From: Pseudoduganella aquatica
Lineage (GTDB): Bacteria > Pseudomonadota > Gammaproteobacteria > Burkholderiales > Burkholderiaceae_D
Direction of reading: 5' to 3'
Length of the DNA stretch: 64,000 bases
NCBI RefSeq assembly: GCF_009857595.1
Contig: NZ_WWCU01000015.1
Span: forward strand, 1 to 64,000
Below the pieces are notes generated by a model. That model did no database searches. It saw only the letters and a program-made list of their open reading frames with translations, and had not been told where the DNA came from. This document shows, in pieces, positions 36,649 to 44,828 of the stretch. The number at the start of each line of letters is the position of its first letter. Within the stretch, counting starts at the first letter, position 1. Both the position numbers and the translations under genes were made by a program.

Positions 36649-37869
36649 ATGACCCAAGCAACTCCCCCAGCGCAAACCGCTCCGGCTCCGGCCAAGCGCG
36701 CAACCTTCACCAATATCGCCGCAGCCGCGCTGCTGGCCGGTTCCGCTGGCGCCGCATGGCTGATGCTGGCGCCAAACGGCCATCAGGTGACCGAGGACGC
36801 CTACGTAGAAGGCAACGTGGTGCAGGTAACACCGCAGTTGTCCGGCAGCGTGACCGAGATCGGCGCCGACAATACCGACTATGTGCAGGCCGGCCAGGTG
36901 CTGGTGCAGCTGAACGAAGTGGACGCCAAGCTTGCGCTGGAACGCGCCGAAGCGCAGCTGTCCAAGGCCGTGCGGCAGGTGCGGGCGCAGTTCGCCAACG
37001 CCAGCCAGGGCCGCGCCAACGTCACGCTGCGCGCGGCGGACCTGGCGCGCGCCACCGCCGACCTGGCCCGGCGCAAAGCGCTTGCGCACAGCGGCGCCGT
37101 ATCCGGCGAGGACATAGAACACGCTGAAGACGCCGTGAAGACGGCGCGCGCCGCCCTGACGGTGGCCGAGCAGCAGCTTGCCGGCACCAGCGCGCTGGTG
37201 GACCAGACCAGCATCTCTAATCATCCGGACGTGCAGGCCGCAAGCTCCCAGCTGCGCGACGCCTACGTCGCCTCGGCCCGCACCACGCTGCGCGCACCGG
37301 TCAGCGGGCTGGTGGCCAAGCGCAATGTGCAGCTCGGCCAGCGCGTGGCGCCGGGCGCGGCGCTGATGTCCATCGTGCCGCCGGAGCAGATGTGGGTGAA
37401 CGCCAATTTCAAGGAATCGCAGCTGCGCGATATCCGGATAGGCCAGCCGGTGGTGCTGAGCGCGGACGTGTACGGCAAGGAGGTGCGCTACACGGGCCGC
37501 GTCATCGGCCAGGACGCGGGGACCGGCAATGCCTTCTCGCTGCTGCCGGCACAGAACGCCACGGGCAACTGGATCAAGGTGGTGCAGCGCGTGCCCATCC
37601 GCATTGCGCTCGACGCCAAGGAGCTGGCTGCACACCCGCTTAAACTGGGCCTGTCCATGCATGTGTCGGTGGATACGGCGGACCACAGCGGCGCGGTAGC
37701 CACCAGCACGGCCACCCGCCGCGCGGCCTACAAGACCGGCGTATTCGAGCACGAGCTGGAACAGGCGGACCAACTGGTTCAGCGCATTATCGCCGCCAAT
37801 GCGGGCGGCGCGGTGCCGCCTGCAGCCCGCCCAGCCGCACGTCCTGCAGCATTGGCACTGGTGGACTGA
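36649..37869 (+). CDS. HlyD/EmrA family membrane-fusion protein
   Basis: A 406-aa periplasmic adaptor. One N-terminal transmembrane helix (NIAAAALLAGSAGAAWLML) is followed by the biotinyl-lipoyl half-motifs (VTEDAYVEGNVVQVTPQLSG and RAPVSGLVAKRNVQLGQRV). Between them is a long coiled-coil hairpin (about residues 95-195), as in EmrA. It links the inner-membrane pump to the outer-membrane factor. The start is the ATG at 36649, 5 bp after the upstream gene. Its stop is 1 bp before the pump gene. Its C-terminal tail is Ala/Pro-rich and low in complexity. Confidence 0.92.
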   Translation: MTQATPPAQTAPAPAKRATFTNIAAAALLAGSAGAAWLMLAPNGHQVTEDAYVEGNVVQVTPQLSGSVTEIGADNTDYVQAGQVLVQLNEVDAKLALERAEAQLSKAVRQVRAQFANASQGRANVTLRAADLARATADLARRKALAHSGAVSGEDIEHAEDAVKTARAALTVAEQQLAGTSALVDQTSISNHPDVQAASSQLRDAYVASARTTLRAPVSGLVAKRNVQLGQRVAPGAALMSIVPPEQMWVNANFKESQLRDIRIGQPVVLSADVYGKEVRYTGRVIGQDAGTGNAFSLLPAQNATGNWIKVVQRVPIRIALDAKELAAHPLKLGLSMHVSVDTADHSGAVATSTATRRAAYKTGVFEHELEQADQLVQRIIAANAGGAVPPAARPAARPAALALVD

Positions 37870-37870
37870 C

Positions 37871-39406
37871 ATGCAGCCCGCACCGCCCCGGCATCCCCAC
37901 GAGCGCACGCTGCTGGCCACCATCTTCGTGCTGAACGCGATTGAATTTCTCCAGGCCGGCATGATCGCCTTTGGCGCAGGCCCCATCATGGGCGGCATAG
38001 GCGCCACGCCGGAGGAATTCACCATCGTCACGGCAGTGTATGCGGTGGTGGCCATCGCCGCGATCTCCAAGCAGCGCTGGCTAGTGGAGCGCATGGGCTG
38101 GCGGCTGTTCATCCAGGTGTCGGCGGCATTGTTCGTCGCCGGTGCGGCGGTCTGCGCCAGCAGCGGCTCCTTCCCGCAATTCCTGCTCGGCCGCGCGGTA
38201 ATGGGCATGGGCGGTGCGGCCTTCATGACCAGCGCGCGCCTGATGATCAACCTGATGCCGCCCAGCCCGCGCCGCTTCCTCGGTATCAAGGTGTTCGCCA
38301 GCGCGCTCGCCATCGGTAATGCGCTGGCGCCGTGGTTCGCCTCCATCGCCGTGGCGCAGGACAGCTGGCCCGCCATCTTCGTGCTGCTGTCCGTGCTCGC
38401 ATCCCTGGCGGCGCTGCTGGCCGGCTTCTGCCTGCCTTCCGACCCGGCGCCGGATGCCCAGCGCACGGAAGCGCATCCGTTGCAGCTGGTGGTGATGCTG
38501 GGCGGGGCGCTACTGAGTCTGTACGCCCTGCAGCGCGCCACGTATGACTTCTATGCCGATGCGTTGCCGCTGGTGCTTGCCATCCTGACCGGCAGCGCGG
38601 CGCTGCTGTACTTTGCGCGCCACCAGTACGAGCACGCCAGCCCGCTGCTGGTGCTGAATCGCCTGTTCAAGCCGCGCTACCTGGCCGGACTGGGCCTGTT
38701 CACGCTGTGCTACGTGGTGCTGGGCGCAAACAACACCATGCTGCCCGTGCTTATGCAGCGCGCGCTCGGCTTCCCCTGGGAAGTGATCGGCCAGGTCCAG
38801 GCCACCGGCTTGATGGCCGCGCTGCCCGCGTTCTGGATCATGGCCACCATCCTGCCCAAGTTCCCGTCGCCGAAGAAGTTCTACGTGGCGGGCTTCGCCT
38901 CGCTGGCCGCCTGCGGCATACTGCTGGCGCGCCTGAGCGGCGAGGCGGGGCTGTGGACACACGTGGCGCCTGCGATTGCAGCGTATGGCGTGTTCATCAT
39001 CCTGGTCATGGCTACCACGGCGATCCAGACCTTTGTAGACCTGCAGCGCGACGAACTGGCTTTTGCACACGGCCAGCAACTGAAAAACATGCTGTCGCAA
39101 TTCGGCCTCGCCGCCGGAACGGCCGGCGCTGCGCTCTCGCTGCAATGGCGCACCAGCGAACATGTGGCGGTGCTGGCGCGCCAATTCGGCAGCAGCGGCG
39201 CGGCGTTCAGCGAAGCCGTGGACCAGCTTGGCGGGCAGTTCGCAGCCAGCCACGGCGCGCAGTCCGCGCAAATGGCGGTGGCCACGCTGGCGCAGCAGCT
39301 GAACCAGCAAGCCGCCATGCTGTCCGCACTGGACTACTTCGGCTTCCTGGCTGTCTTCGCCGTGGCCGCCGGGCTGCTGATGGCGGTGCAGCGCGTGCTG
39401 CGCTGA
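37871..39406 (+). CDS. MFS multidrug efflux pump (DHA2/EmrB type)
   Basis: A 511-aa major facilitator protein with about 14 predicted helices (the DHA2 family count). The A-like motif is weak, while motif C-like glycine patterns and the RAVMGMGGAAFMTSARL segment are typical of EmrB-type pumps. With the adaptor and outer-membrane factor upstream it completes a tripartite proton-driven exporter for amphiphilic drugs or phenolics. The start at 37871 is 1 bp after the adaptor stop. Substrates cannot be predicted; the local MarR repressor suggests induction by the exported compound. Confidence 0.92.
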   Translation: MQPAPPRHPHERTLLATIFVLNAIEFLQAGMIAFGAGPIMGGIGATPEEFTIVTAVYAVVAIAAISKQRWLVERMGWRLFIQVSAALFVAGAAVCASSGSFPQFLLGRAVMGMGGAAFMTSARLMINLMPPSPRRFLGIKVFASALAIGNALAPWFASIAVAQDSWPAIFVLLSVLASLAALLAGFCLPSDPAPDAQRTEAHPLQLVVMLGGALLSLYALQRATYDFYADALPLVLAILTGSAALLYFARHQYEHASPLLVLNRLFKPRYLAGLGLFTLCYVVLGANNTMLPVLMQRALGFPWEVIGQVQATGLMAALPAFWIMATILPKFPSPKKFYVAGFASLAACGILLARLSGEAGLWTHVAPAIAAYGVFIILVMATTAIQTFVDLQRDELAFAHGQQLKNMLSQFGLAAGTAGAALSLQWRTSEHVAVLARQFGSSGAAFSEAVDQLGGQFAASHGAQSAQMAVATLAQQLNQQAAMLSALDYFGFLAVFAVAAGLLMAVQRVLR

Positions 39407-39506
39407 CACGGAAACGCGGACGCAGGGCAGGGCGCCGCGCACGTATTTGTGCGCGCGCGGCCCTGTGGTAAAGTTCGCGGCTTTCGGCGTCACTGGAGTT
39501 TCTGCT

Positions 39507-41804
39507 TTGTCGGACAAATTCATTCCCATTCAAGCCTACGGCAAGCCTGCCGGCGGCTTTGGCTCCCTGCGCGGCACGGCCCGCGCGCTCACCGGTTATG
39601 GCCCTTTCCCCGCCCTGCAAACGCTGGCGCACGTGAACCAGCCGCAGGGGATAGACTGCCCCGGCTGCGCCTATCCGGATTCGCCTACCGACAAGGCGGT
39701 GGATTTCTGCGAGCAGGGCGCCTGGGCGATTTCGCACGAAGCTACGCCCAAGCGCGCTACGCCCGCGCATTTCGCTGCGCATACCGTCAGCGAATTGCGG
39801 AAGAACGAGGAATGGCAGCTTGAAGCGCTCGGCCGCCTGACCGCGCCCATGCTGTACGACCGCGCCAGCGACACTTACCGTGAAATTGAATGGGCACAGG
39901 CTTTCGAACTGGCCGGCGCCTCCCTGCGTGCGCTGGACTGTCCGAACCGTGCCGTGTTCTACGCGTCCGGCCGCAGCAGCAATGAAGCGGCCTTCCCGTA
40001 CCAGCTGTTCGCGCGTGCGTTCGGCACCAACAATCTGCCGGATTCGTCCAATTACTGCCACGAGGCTTCCGGCGACGCACTGCGCCTGTCCATCGGCGTG
40101 GGAAAATCCACTGTCACGCGCGAGGATTTCGAGCATGCGGAGGCCGTTTTCGTATTCGGCCAGAACCCTGCCACCAACCACCCGCGCATGCTCGGCGACC
40201 TGCGCCATGCCAAGCTGCGCGGCTGCAAAATCGTCGTGTTCAACCCGCTGCTGGAGCGCGGCCTGCAGAAATTCACCGACCCGCAGGCGGCAGGCGAACT
40301 GCTGACCGGCAGCAGTACGCCCATCGCGGACGAGTACTACCAGGTGCGCGTGGGCGGCGACCTGGCGGCCATCACCGGCATCATCAAGGCGCTGCTGGAG
40401 GCGGACAGCCGCGCGCCCGGCTTGCTGGACCGCGCTTTCATCGCCGACCACACGCAAGGTTTTGAAGCGCTGGAAGCCGTGGTGCGCGTCCAGGACTGGC
40501 CAGAGATTGAACGCAGCAGCGGCCTGTCCCGCGCCCAGATGGAGCAGGCCGCGCAGCTGTACGCGGCCTCGAACGCCACCATCAGCACCTGGTGCATGGG
40601 CCTGACCCAGAACGAGTACGCAGTCGAGACCATCCAGATGCTGACCAATCTGATGCTTTTGCGCGGCAACGTCGGCAAGCCCGGTGCAGGCCTGATGCCT
40701 GTGCGTGGGCACTCCAATGTGCAAGGCGACCGCACGGTGGGCGTGACCAGCCGGCCCAAAGCCGAATGGCTGCAAGGCCTGGAGCGCGTGTTTGGCTTCA
40801 CGCCGCCGTCCGCACCGGGACTGGACGCGGTGTCCGTCATTCGTGGCCTGCTGGACGGTTCGGTGCATGCCTTCACCAGCCTGGGCGGCAACTTCGCCGT
40901 GGCCGGGCCGGACAGCCCGCGCGTGCTGGACGCGCTGTCGCGCTGCAAGCTGACGGTGCACATCGCAACCAAGCTCAATCGCACCCATTTGTACCCCGGC
41001 CAGACCGGCCTGCTGCTGCCTTGCCTGGGCCGAACTGAACATGACGATCAGGCCGGCTGCCAGCAGTTCGTCAGCGTGGAGGACACGGCAAGCATGGTGC
41101 ACGCATCCACCGGGCGCAACCGCCCGGCCAGCGAAAAGCTGCGCTCGGAGCCGCATATCGTGACTGAACTGGCGCGCCACACGCTGCCCGGCTCCACCAT
41201 AGACTGGGCCGGCATGGGCCGCGACTACGACCTGACGCGCGAGCTGATCGAGCGCGTGGCGCAAGGCGCGGTGGCGGGCTTTGAGCAGTACAACGCCAAC
41301 ATCCGCCGCAAGCGTGGCTTCCACCTGCCCAATACGGCGGCGCTGAGGGAATGGAAGACGGACAGCGGCAAGGCCAACTTCGCGCCGCACGCGCTGCCGC
41401 AGGACGGCATCATGCAGCGCGCCCGCGCCGTGCATGGCGACAGGGTAGTGTGCCTGGCCACGGTGCGCGCGCACCGCCAGTACAACACCACGGTGTATCA
41501 CGACCCCACGGGGGAAGTGGACCGCTACCGTGGCGTGCACGGCACGCGCAAGGTGCTGTTCATCGGCCCGGCCACGCTGGCGCGGCTGGGCTTCAAGGAC
41601 GGAGACACGGTCAATCTGCGCGCCGCGTCGGTCGACGGAATCGAACGCGTGGTGGAAGGCTACCGCCTGGTCGAGTATCCTATCCGGGGCGACGATGTGT
41701 TTGGCTACTTCCCAGAGCTGACGCCACTGTCCTCGCCGGACCTGACTGCGCGCGGCTCGAACACGCCAGCCTTCAAGCAAGTGCCTATTTTGATCGAGCG
41801 CTGA
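39507..41804 (+). CDS. YdeP-like molybdopterin oxidoreductase
   Basis: A 765-aa soluble enzyme of the FdhF/YdeP family, with a bis-MGD molybdenum cofactor. The N-terminal IDCPGCAYPD segment is the YdeP form of the cluster-binding region: it has too few cysteines for a full 4Fe-4S site. Cofactor-binding blocks include FYASGRSSNEAAF, FVFGQNPATNHPRML and LRGNVGKPGAGLMPVRGHSN. A C-terminal molydop-binding domain ends VPILIER. The start is a TTG at 39507 with GGAG eight bases upstream. No Tat signal is seen, so it is cytoplasmic. E. coli YdeP is linked to acid resistance, but its substrate is unknown. A LysR gene follows 41 bp downstream. Confidence 0.88.
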   Translation: MSDKFIPIQAYGKPAGGFGSLRGTARALTGYGPFPALQTLAHVNQPQGIDCPGCAYPDSPTDKAVDFCEQGAWAISHEATPKRATPAHFAAHTVSELRKNEEWQLEALGRLTAPMLYDRASDTYREIEWAQAFELAGASLRALDCPNRAVFYASGRSSNEAAFPYQLFARAFGTNNLPDSSNYCHEASGDALRLSIGVGKSTVTREDFEHAEAVFVFGQNPATNHPRMLGDLRHAKLRGCKIVVFNPLLERGLQKFTDPQAAGELLTGSSTPIADEYYQVRVGGDLAAITGIIKALLEADSRAPGLLDRAFIADHTQGFEALEAVVRVQDWPEIERSSGLSRAQMEQAAQLYAASNATISTWCMGLTQNEYAVETIQMLTNLMLLRGNVGKPGAGLMPVRGHSNVQGDRTVGVTSRPKAEWLQGLERVFGFTPPSAPGLDAVSVIRGLLDGSVHAFTSLGGNFAVAGPDSPRVLDALSRCKLTVHIATKLNRTHLYPGQTGLLLPCLGRTEHDDQAGCQQFVSVEDTASMVHASTGRNRPASEKLRSEPHIVTELARHTLPGSTIDWAGMGRDYDLTRELIERVAQGAVAGFEQYNANIRRKRGFHLPNTAALREWKTDSGKANFAPHALPQDGIMQRARAVHGDRVVCLATVRAHRQYNTTVYHDPTGEVDRYRGVHGTRKVLFIGPATLARLGFKDGDTVNLRAASVDGIERVVEGYRLVEYPIRGDDVFGYFPELTPLSSPDLTARGSNTPAFKQVPILIER

Positions 41805-41845
41805 TCAAGCGGCGCAGCCGATAAACCAGTATTGCGGGAGCGGGA

Positions 41846-42751
41846 ATGGACAGGCTGGAAGCCATGCGCATGTTTGTGCGGGTTGTGGAAGTCAACAGCT
41901 TCAACAAGGCCGCCGAGGGCTTGTCTCTGCCGCCGTCGACAGTCACGCGCGCGCTGAAGGAACTGGAGTCGCACCTGGGCGTGCGCCTGCTGCAAAGGAC
42001 CACGCGCCGCCTCAGCCTCACGCCCGACGGCAGCATCTACTACGCCCATTGCCGCCGCCTGCTGGATGAACTCAATGAAGTGGAGTCCGGCTTTGCGGGC
42101 AATGTGGGCCGGCCGCGCGGCAAGCTGCGGGTGGACATGACGCCGTCTTTCGCGCGCAACTTCGTGATTCCGTCGGTAGGGCAATTCCTGGACCGCTATC
42201 CGGAGGTGCAGATCGCCGTCACCGTGAGCGACCGGCCGGTGGACCTGGTGCAAGAGGGCATAGACTGCGTGATCCGCGCCGGCCAGCCCGAGGATTCCAC
42301 GTCACTGGTGGCACGCCGGATTGCCAGCTTCGGCTGGACCGTGTGCGCCGCGCCGTCCTATATTGCGCAATACGGCGCGCCGCAGACGCTGGAAGACCTG
42401 CAGGACCACCATGCGGTGGGCTATCTGCTTGGCCGAACGGGCCGGGAGATGGACTGGGTGTTCAGCGAGGGCCATTCCACCATCAGCGTTCCGGTGAAGA
42501 GCCGCATGTCCACCAACGACACCAGCACCTATGTGCAGGCGGGCCTGCAGGGGCTGGGCCTGATCTGCACTGCATCCTACCTGTTGCGGCCCCACATACT
42601 GTCCGGCGCGCTGATGCCGCTGCTGACGGGCTACCAGTCGCCGCGCGTGCCCATTTCCGTCATGTATCCGCAGAACCGCCATTTGTCGCCCACGGTGCGC
42701 GCCTTTATCGACTGGGTGGCCGAGCTGATGACCGAATCGTCGCCCAACTAA
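41846..42751 (+). CDS. LysR family transcriptional regulator
   Basis: A 301-aa LysR regulator. It starts MDRLEAMRMFVRVVEVN, with the recognition helix region FNKAAEGLSLPPSTVTRALK, and has the effector-binding domain after about residue 90. It is related in type to the LysR at 12189 but is not a close copy. It follows the YdeP gene on the same strand, so it may regulate it or the downstream marR-reductase unit. Its 3' end lies only 6 bp before the promoter of the second MarR gene. Confidence 0.92.
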   Translation: MDRLEAMRMFVRVVEVNSFNKAAEGLSLPPSTVTRALKELESHLGVRLLQRTTRRLSLTPDGSIYYAHCRRLLDELNEVESGFAGNVGRPRGKLRVDMTPSFARNFVIPSVGQFLDRYPEVQIAVTVSDRPVDLVQEGIDCVIRAGQPEDSTSLVARRIASFGWTVCAAPSYIAQYGAPQTLEDLQDHHAVGYLLGRTGREMDWVFSEGHSTISVPVKSRMSTNDTSTYVQAGLQGLGLICTASYLLRPHILSGALMPLLTGYQSPRVPISVMYPQNRHLSPTVRAFIDWVAELMTESSPN

Positions 42752-42757
42752 ATTCGC

Positions 42758-42786
42758 TTGACAGTATGGTGTATCTGCACCATACT
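42758..42786 (+). promoter_or_regulatory. Promoter with embedded MarR-type operator, likely leaderless
   Basis: A perfect -35 TTGACA (42758-42763) and a -10 CATACT (42781-42786) are 17 bp apart. The spacer is almost fully occupied by the dyad TATGGTGTATCTGCACCATA (42765-42784). The first ATG of the MarR gene lies 7 bases past the -10, so the expected start of transcription falls on or next to it. The same operator recurs at 43275. Confidence 0.85.
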
Positions 42787-42793
42787 GGTTTTC

Positions 42794-43255
42794 ATGATGA
42801 AAAACACCGCCTCCACACCGCAAGCCGACGCCAGTCTGATGGAAGACGTGGTCGCCCATTGCCTGTTGACGCGGACGCGGACGATTTCCCGCGTCATCAC
42901 GAGTATTTACGACAGCGAGTTACGGCCCCATGGCCTGACTTCGTCGCAGTTTTCCCTGCTGGTGCGGATTGCGCGCATGAAGGGCGCGAGCAGGGCGGAC
43001 CTGGCGCGCGCCAGCCACCAGGAGCGCTCCACATCCACCCGCAACCTGCAAGTGGTGTTGAACGAGGGCTGGGCGGAGGAGGTGACGCCGGATAGCGGCC
43101 GTAGCCGGCCCATCCTGATCTCCCCGGCGGGCCGCGCGCTCCTGCATGCGGCAGGCCCGGCCTGGCGAGCCGCGCAGGCAAAGGCCCGGCGTTTGCTGGG
43201 CGAGGAGGGGGCCGCGTCGTTGGTTAGCGTGGCGGACAGCCTGCCGCCGGAGTAG
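42794..43255 (+). CDS. MarR family transcriptional regulator
   Basis: A 153-aa MarR-type regulator. Its winged helix reads LTSSQFSLLVRIARMKGASR with the recognition helix near RADLARASHQERSTSTRNLQ. The wing EVTPDSGRSRPILISPAG lacks the usual second arginine. The start is taken at the first of two adjacent ATGs (42794, 42797); there is no ribosome site because the message seems leaderless. Operators with the same core lie in its own promoter and before the NmrA-like reductase, so it should autoregulate and control that gene. Confidence 0.88.
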   Translation: MMKNTASTPQADASLMEDVVAHCLLTRTRTISRVITSIYDSELRPHGLTSSQFSLLVRIARMKGASRADLARASHQERSTSTRNLQVVLNEGWAEEVTPDSGRSRPILISPAGRALLHAAGPAWRAAQAKARRLLGEEGAASLVSVADSLPPE

Positions 43256-43274
43256 TTTTTCATTTTTTACCCAC

Positions 43275-43294
43275 AATGGTGTATCTACACCATA
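43275..43294 (+). promoter_or_regulatory. Second MarR-type operator, before the NmrA-like gene
   Basis: AATGGTGTATCTACACCATA differs from the operator at 42765-42784 in only two positions and has better symmetry (ATGGTGTA, TC, TACACCAT). It lies 15 bp before the reductase start and directly before its AAGGAAGGAG ribosome site, so a bound repressor would block this gene. Confidence 0.85.
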
Positions 43295-43308
43295 AGGAAG
43301 GAGCAGTC

Positions 43309-44232
43309 ATGAACACGCAAGCGCAGCAGGGCAAACCCATACTGGTAACAGGCGCTGCGGGCGACGTCGGCGCCATTGGCCGCCATCTCACGGCCATGTT
43401 GCTGGCCCAGGGCCACAAAGTGCGGGCACTGGTGCGGCGGGAAGACGAGCGCGCGGAAGCCCTGCGGCAGCTCGGCGCCGAAGTGGTGGTGGGAGACCTG
43501 ACCAGCCTGGACGACATGCACCGCGCGGTGGAAGGCTGCGCGCGCATCTACTTCGGCATGTCGGTTTCGGCGGACTACCTGGCAGCGACGGTCAACCTGG
43601 CTGCGGTGGCGCGCCATCACGGCGTGGAAGCCGTTGTCAATATTTCGCAGATGACGGTATCCCAGATGAGCATCACCGAAACCACCGGCAGCCCGCAGCA
43701 CAAGCTGCACTGGCTGGCAGAGCAGGCGCTGGCATGGTCCGGCTTGCCGGTGGTGACGCTGCGGCCGACGGTGTTTTTCGAGGGATTCTTCCTGCGTCTG
43801 GCAGCGGCCGGCGTGAAAGAGCGCGACCAGCTGGTTCTGCCTCTGGGCAGCAGCAAAACCTCGCCCATTTCCGCCGTGGACGTGGCGCGCGCCGCCGCCG
43901 TGATACTGGCGGACCCTGCGCCCCACGTCGGCCGCATCTACAACCTGACCGGCCCCGAATCGCTGGATCTGCAGCAGTACGCGCACGAATTCAGCGCGGC
44001 GCTGGGCCGCACCATCAGCTATGTGAACGTGCCGGTGGCGGCGTGGACCGACAAACTGCGCGGCCTGGGCGTGCCGCAGCACTTGTTGAGCCACTTGGGC
44101 GTGATGGCCGAACTGCATCTGGAAGGGCGCTATGACCGCATGAGCGGCGACTTCTTCCAGCTGACAGGGCAGGAGCCCATGGGCGCGCGCGACTTTGTCC
44201 GCAGCCACGCAAAAGAATTCACGCAGGGATAA
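43309..44232 (+). CDS. NmrA-like NAD(P)-binding reductase
   Basis: A 307-aa atypical short-chain dehydrogenase of the NmrA/QOR2 type. The N-terminal Rossmann motif is ILVTGAAGDVGAIGRHL, followed by ALVRREDER (NADP-type arginines) and VVGDLTSLDDM. The catalytic tyrosine of classical SDRs is absent, as is normal for NmrA-like proteins. Members act as quinone or azo reductases, or as redox-sensing regulators. The start at 43309 follows a strong AAGGAAGGAG ribosome site and a MarR-type operator, so expression is probably induced by an electrophile or quinone sensed by the upstream MarR. An Ohr-type gene follows 55 bp downstream. Confidence 0.87.
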   Translation: MNTQAQQGKPILVTGAAGDVGAIGRHLTAMLLAQGHKVRALVRREDERAEALRQLGAEVVVGDLTSLDDMHRAVEGCARIYFGMSVSADYLAATVNLAAVARHHGVEAVVNISQMTVSQMSITETTGSPQHKLHWLAEQALAWSGLPVVTLRPTVFFEGFFLRLAAAGVKERDQLVLPLGSSKTSPISAVDVARAAAVILADPAPHVGRIYNLTGPESLDLQQYAHEFSAALGRTISYVNVPVAAWTDKLRGLGVPQHLLSHLGVMAELHLEGRYDRMSGDFFQLTGQEPMGARDFVRSHAKEFTQG

Positions 44233-44287
44233 ACCCACTGCGGAATAAGCAGCATCCACTTAACTTTCAAAATATTGGAACATCACC

Positions 44288-44707
44288 ATGAGCAACAAGA
44301 TTCAGGAAGTACTGTACACCGGCAAGACCCGCACCACCGGCGGGCGCGACGGCGCCTCGCGCAGCTCAGACGGCCGCCTGGACGTGAAGCTGAGCGCGCC
44401 CTGGTCCAAGGGGGAGGGGACCAATCCCGAGCAGCTTCTGGCGGCGGGGTGGTCCGCGTGCTATCTGGGCGCGATAGGGAAGGCTAGCGCCGAGCTGGGC
44501 TTGGCCGTGCCGGCCGGCGCCGCAGTCGACGCGGAAGTAGACCTGGCCAAGGGCGATGAAGGTTTCCAGCTGCAAGCCCGCCTGCACGTGAGCCTGCCGG
44601 GCGTGGACAGGGAAGTGGCGCAGAAGATTATCGACCGCGCGCACGCGACTTGCCCGTACTCGAAAGCGCTGTACGCCAGCACCAATGTAAAGACCACGCT
44701 GGCCTGA
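44288..44707 (+). CDS. Organic hydroperoxide resistance protein, Ohr/OsmC family
   Basis: A 139-aa Ohr-type peroxidase. It starts with the family signature LYTGKTRTTGGRDG. The two redox cysteines are in AAGWSACYLGAI and HATCPYSKAL. Ohr reduces organic hydroperoxides through a lipoyl-type dithiol cycle. It follows the NmrA-like reductase on the same strand and could belong to the same MarR-controlled response; the local MarR may then be an OhrR-like peroxide sensor. That link is inferred, and the MarR lacks a clear N-terminal cysteine of the OhrR type. A hairpin follows its stop. Confidence 0.92.
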   Translation: MSNKIQEVLYTGKTRTTGGRDGASRSSDGRLDVKLSAPWSKGEGTNPEQLLAAGWSACYLGAIGKASAELGLAVPAGAAVDAEVDLAKGDEGFQLQARLHVSLPGVDREVAQKIIDRAHATCPYSKALYASTNVKTTLA

Positions 44708-44715
44708 TGCATGCC

Positions 44716-44743
44716 CGGACCGGAGGCCACGGCTTCCGGTCCG
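44716..44743 (+). terminator. Hairpin after the Ohr gene, probable terminator
   Basis: A perfect 9-bp stem (CGGACCGGA at 44716-44724 and TCCGGTCCG at 44735-44743) with a 10-base loop, followed by ATTTC. The T-run is short, but the position 9 bp past the stop supports a transcription end here. Confidence 0.65.
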
Positions 44744-44769
44744 ATTTCGGAAAATATTAAACTCGAGAT

Positions 44770-44824
44770 TACTGTTTATATTGTCGAGTAAGAATACTGT
44801 ACAAAATACTGTATGTTATACTGT
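44770..44824 (+). repeat. Phased TACTGT direct repeats upstream of the recombinase
   Basis: Four copies of TACTGT start at 44770, 44795, 44807 and 44819. The last three are exactly 12 bp apart and the first is 25 bp before the second. The tract is AT-rich in a GC-rich setting, and the last copy ends 4 bases before the recombinase ATG. Such phased direct repeats often bind a regulator or the recombinase itself. No known motif name fits. Confidence 0.75.
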
Positions 44825-44828
44825 GTTT

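Noticed and set aside
42758-42793. TTG start for the second MarR gene at 42758
   Set aside because: Those bases are the -35 element TTGACA; the real start is at the ATG beyond the -10.
44770-44824. LexA (SOS) box before the recombinase
   Set aside because: The TACTGT copies are direct repeats. LexA sites need inverted CTGT and ACAG halves, which are absent.
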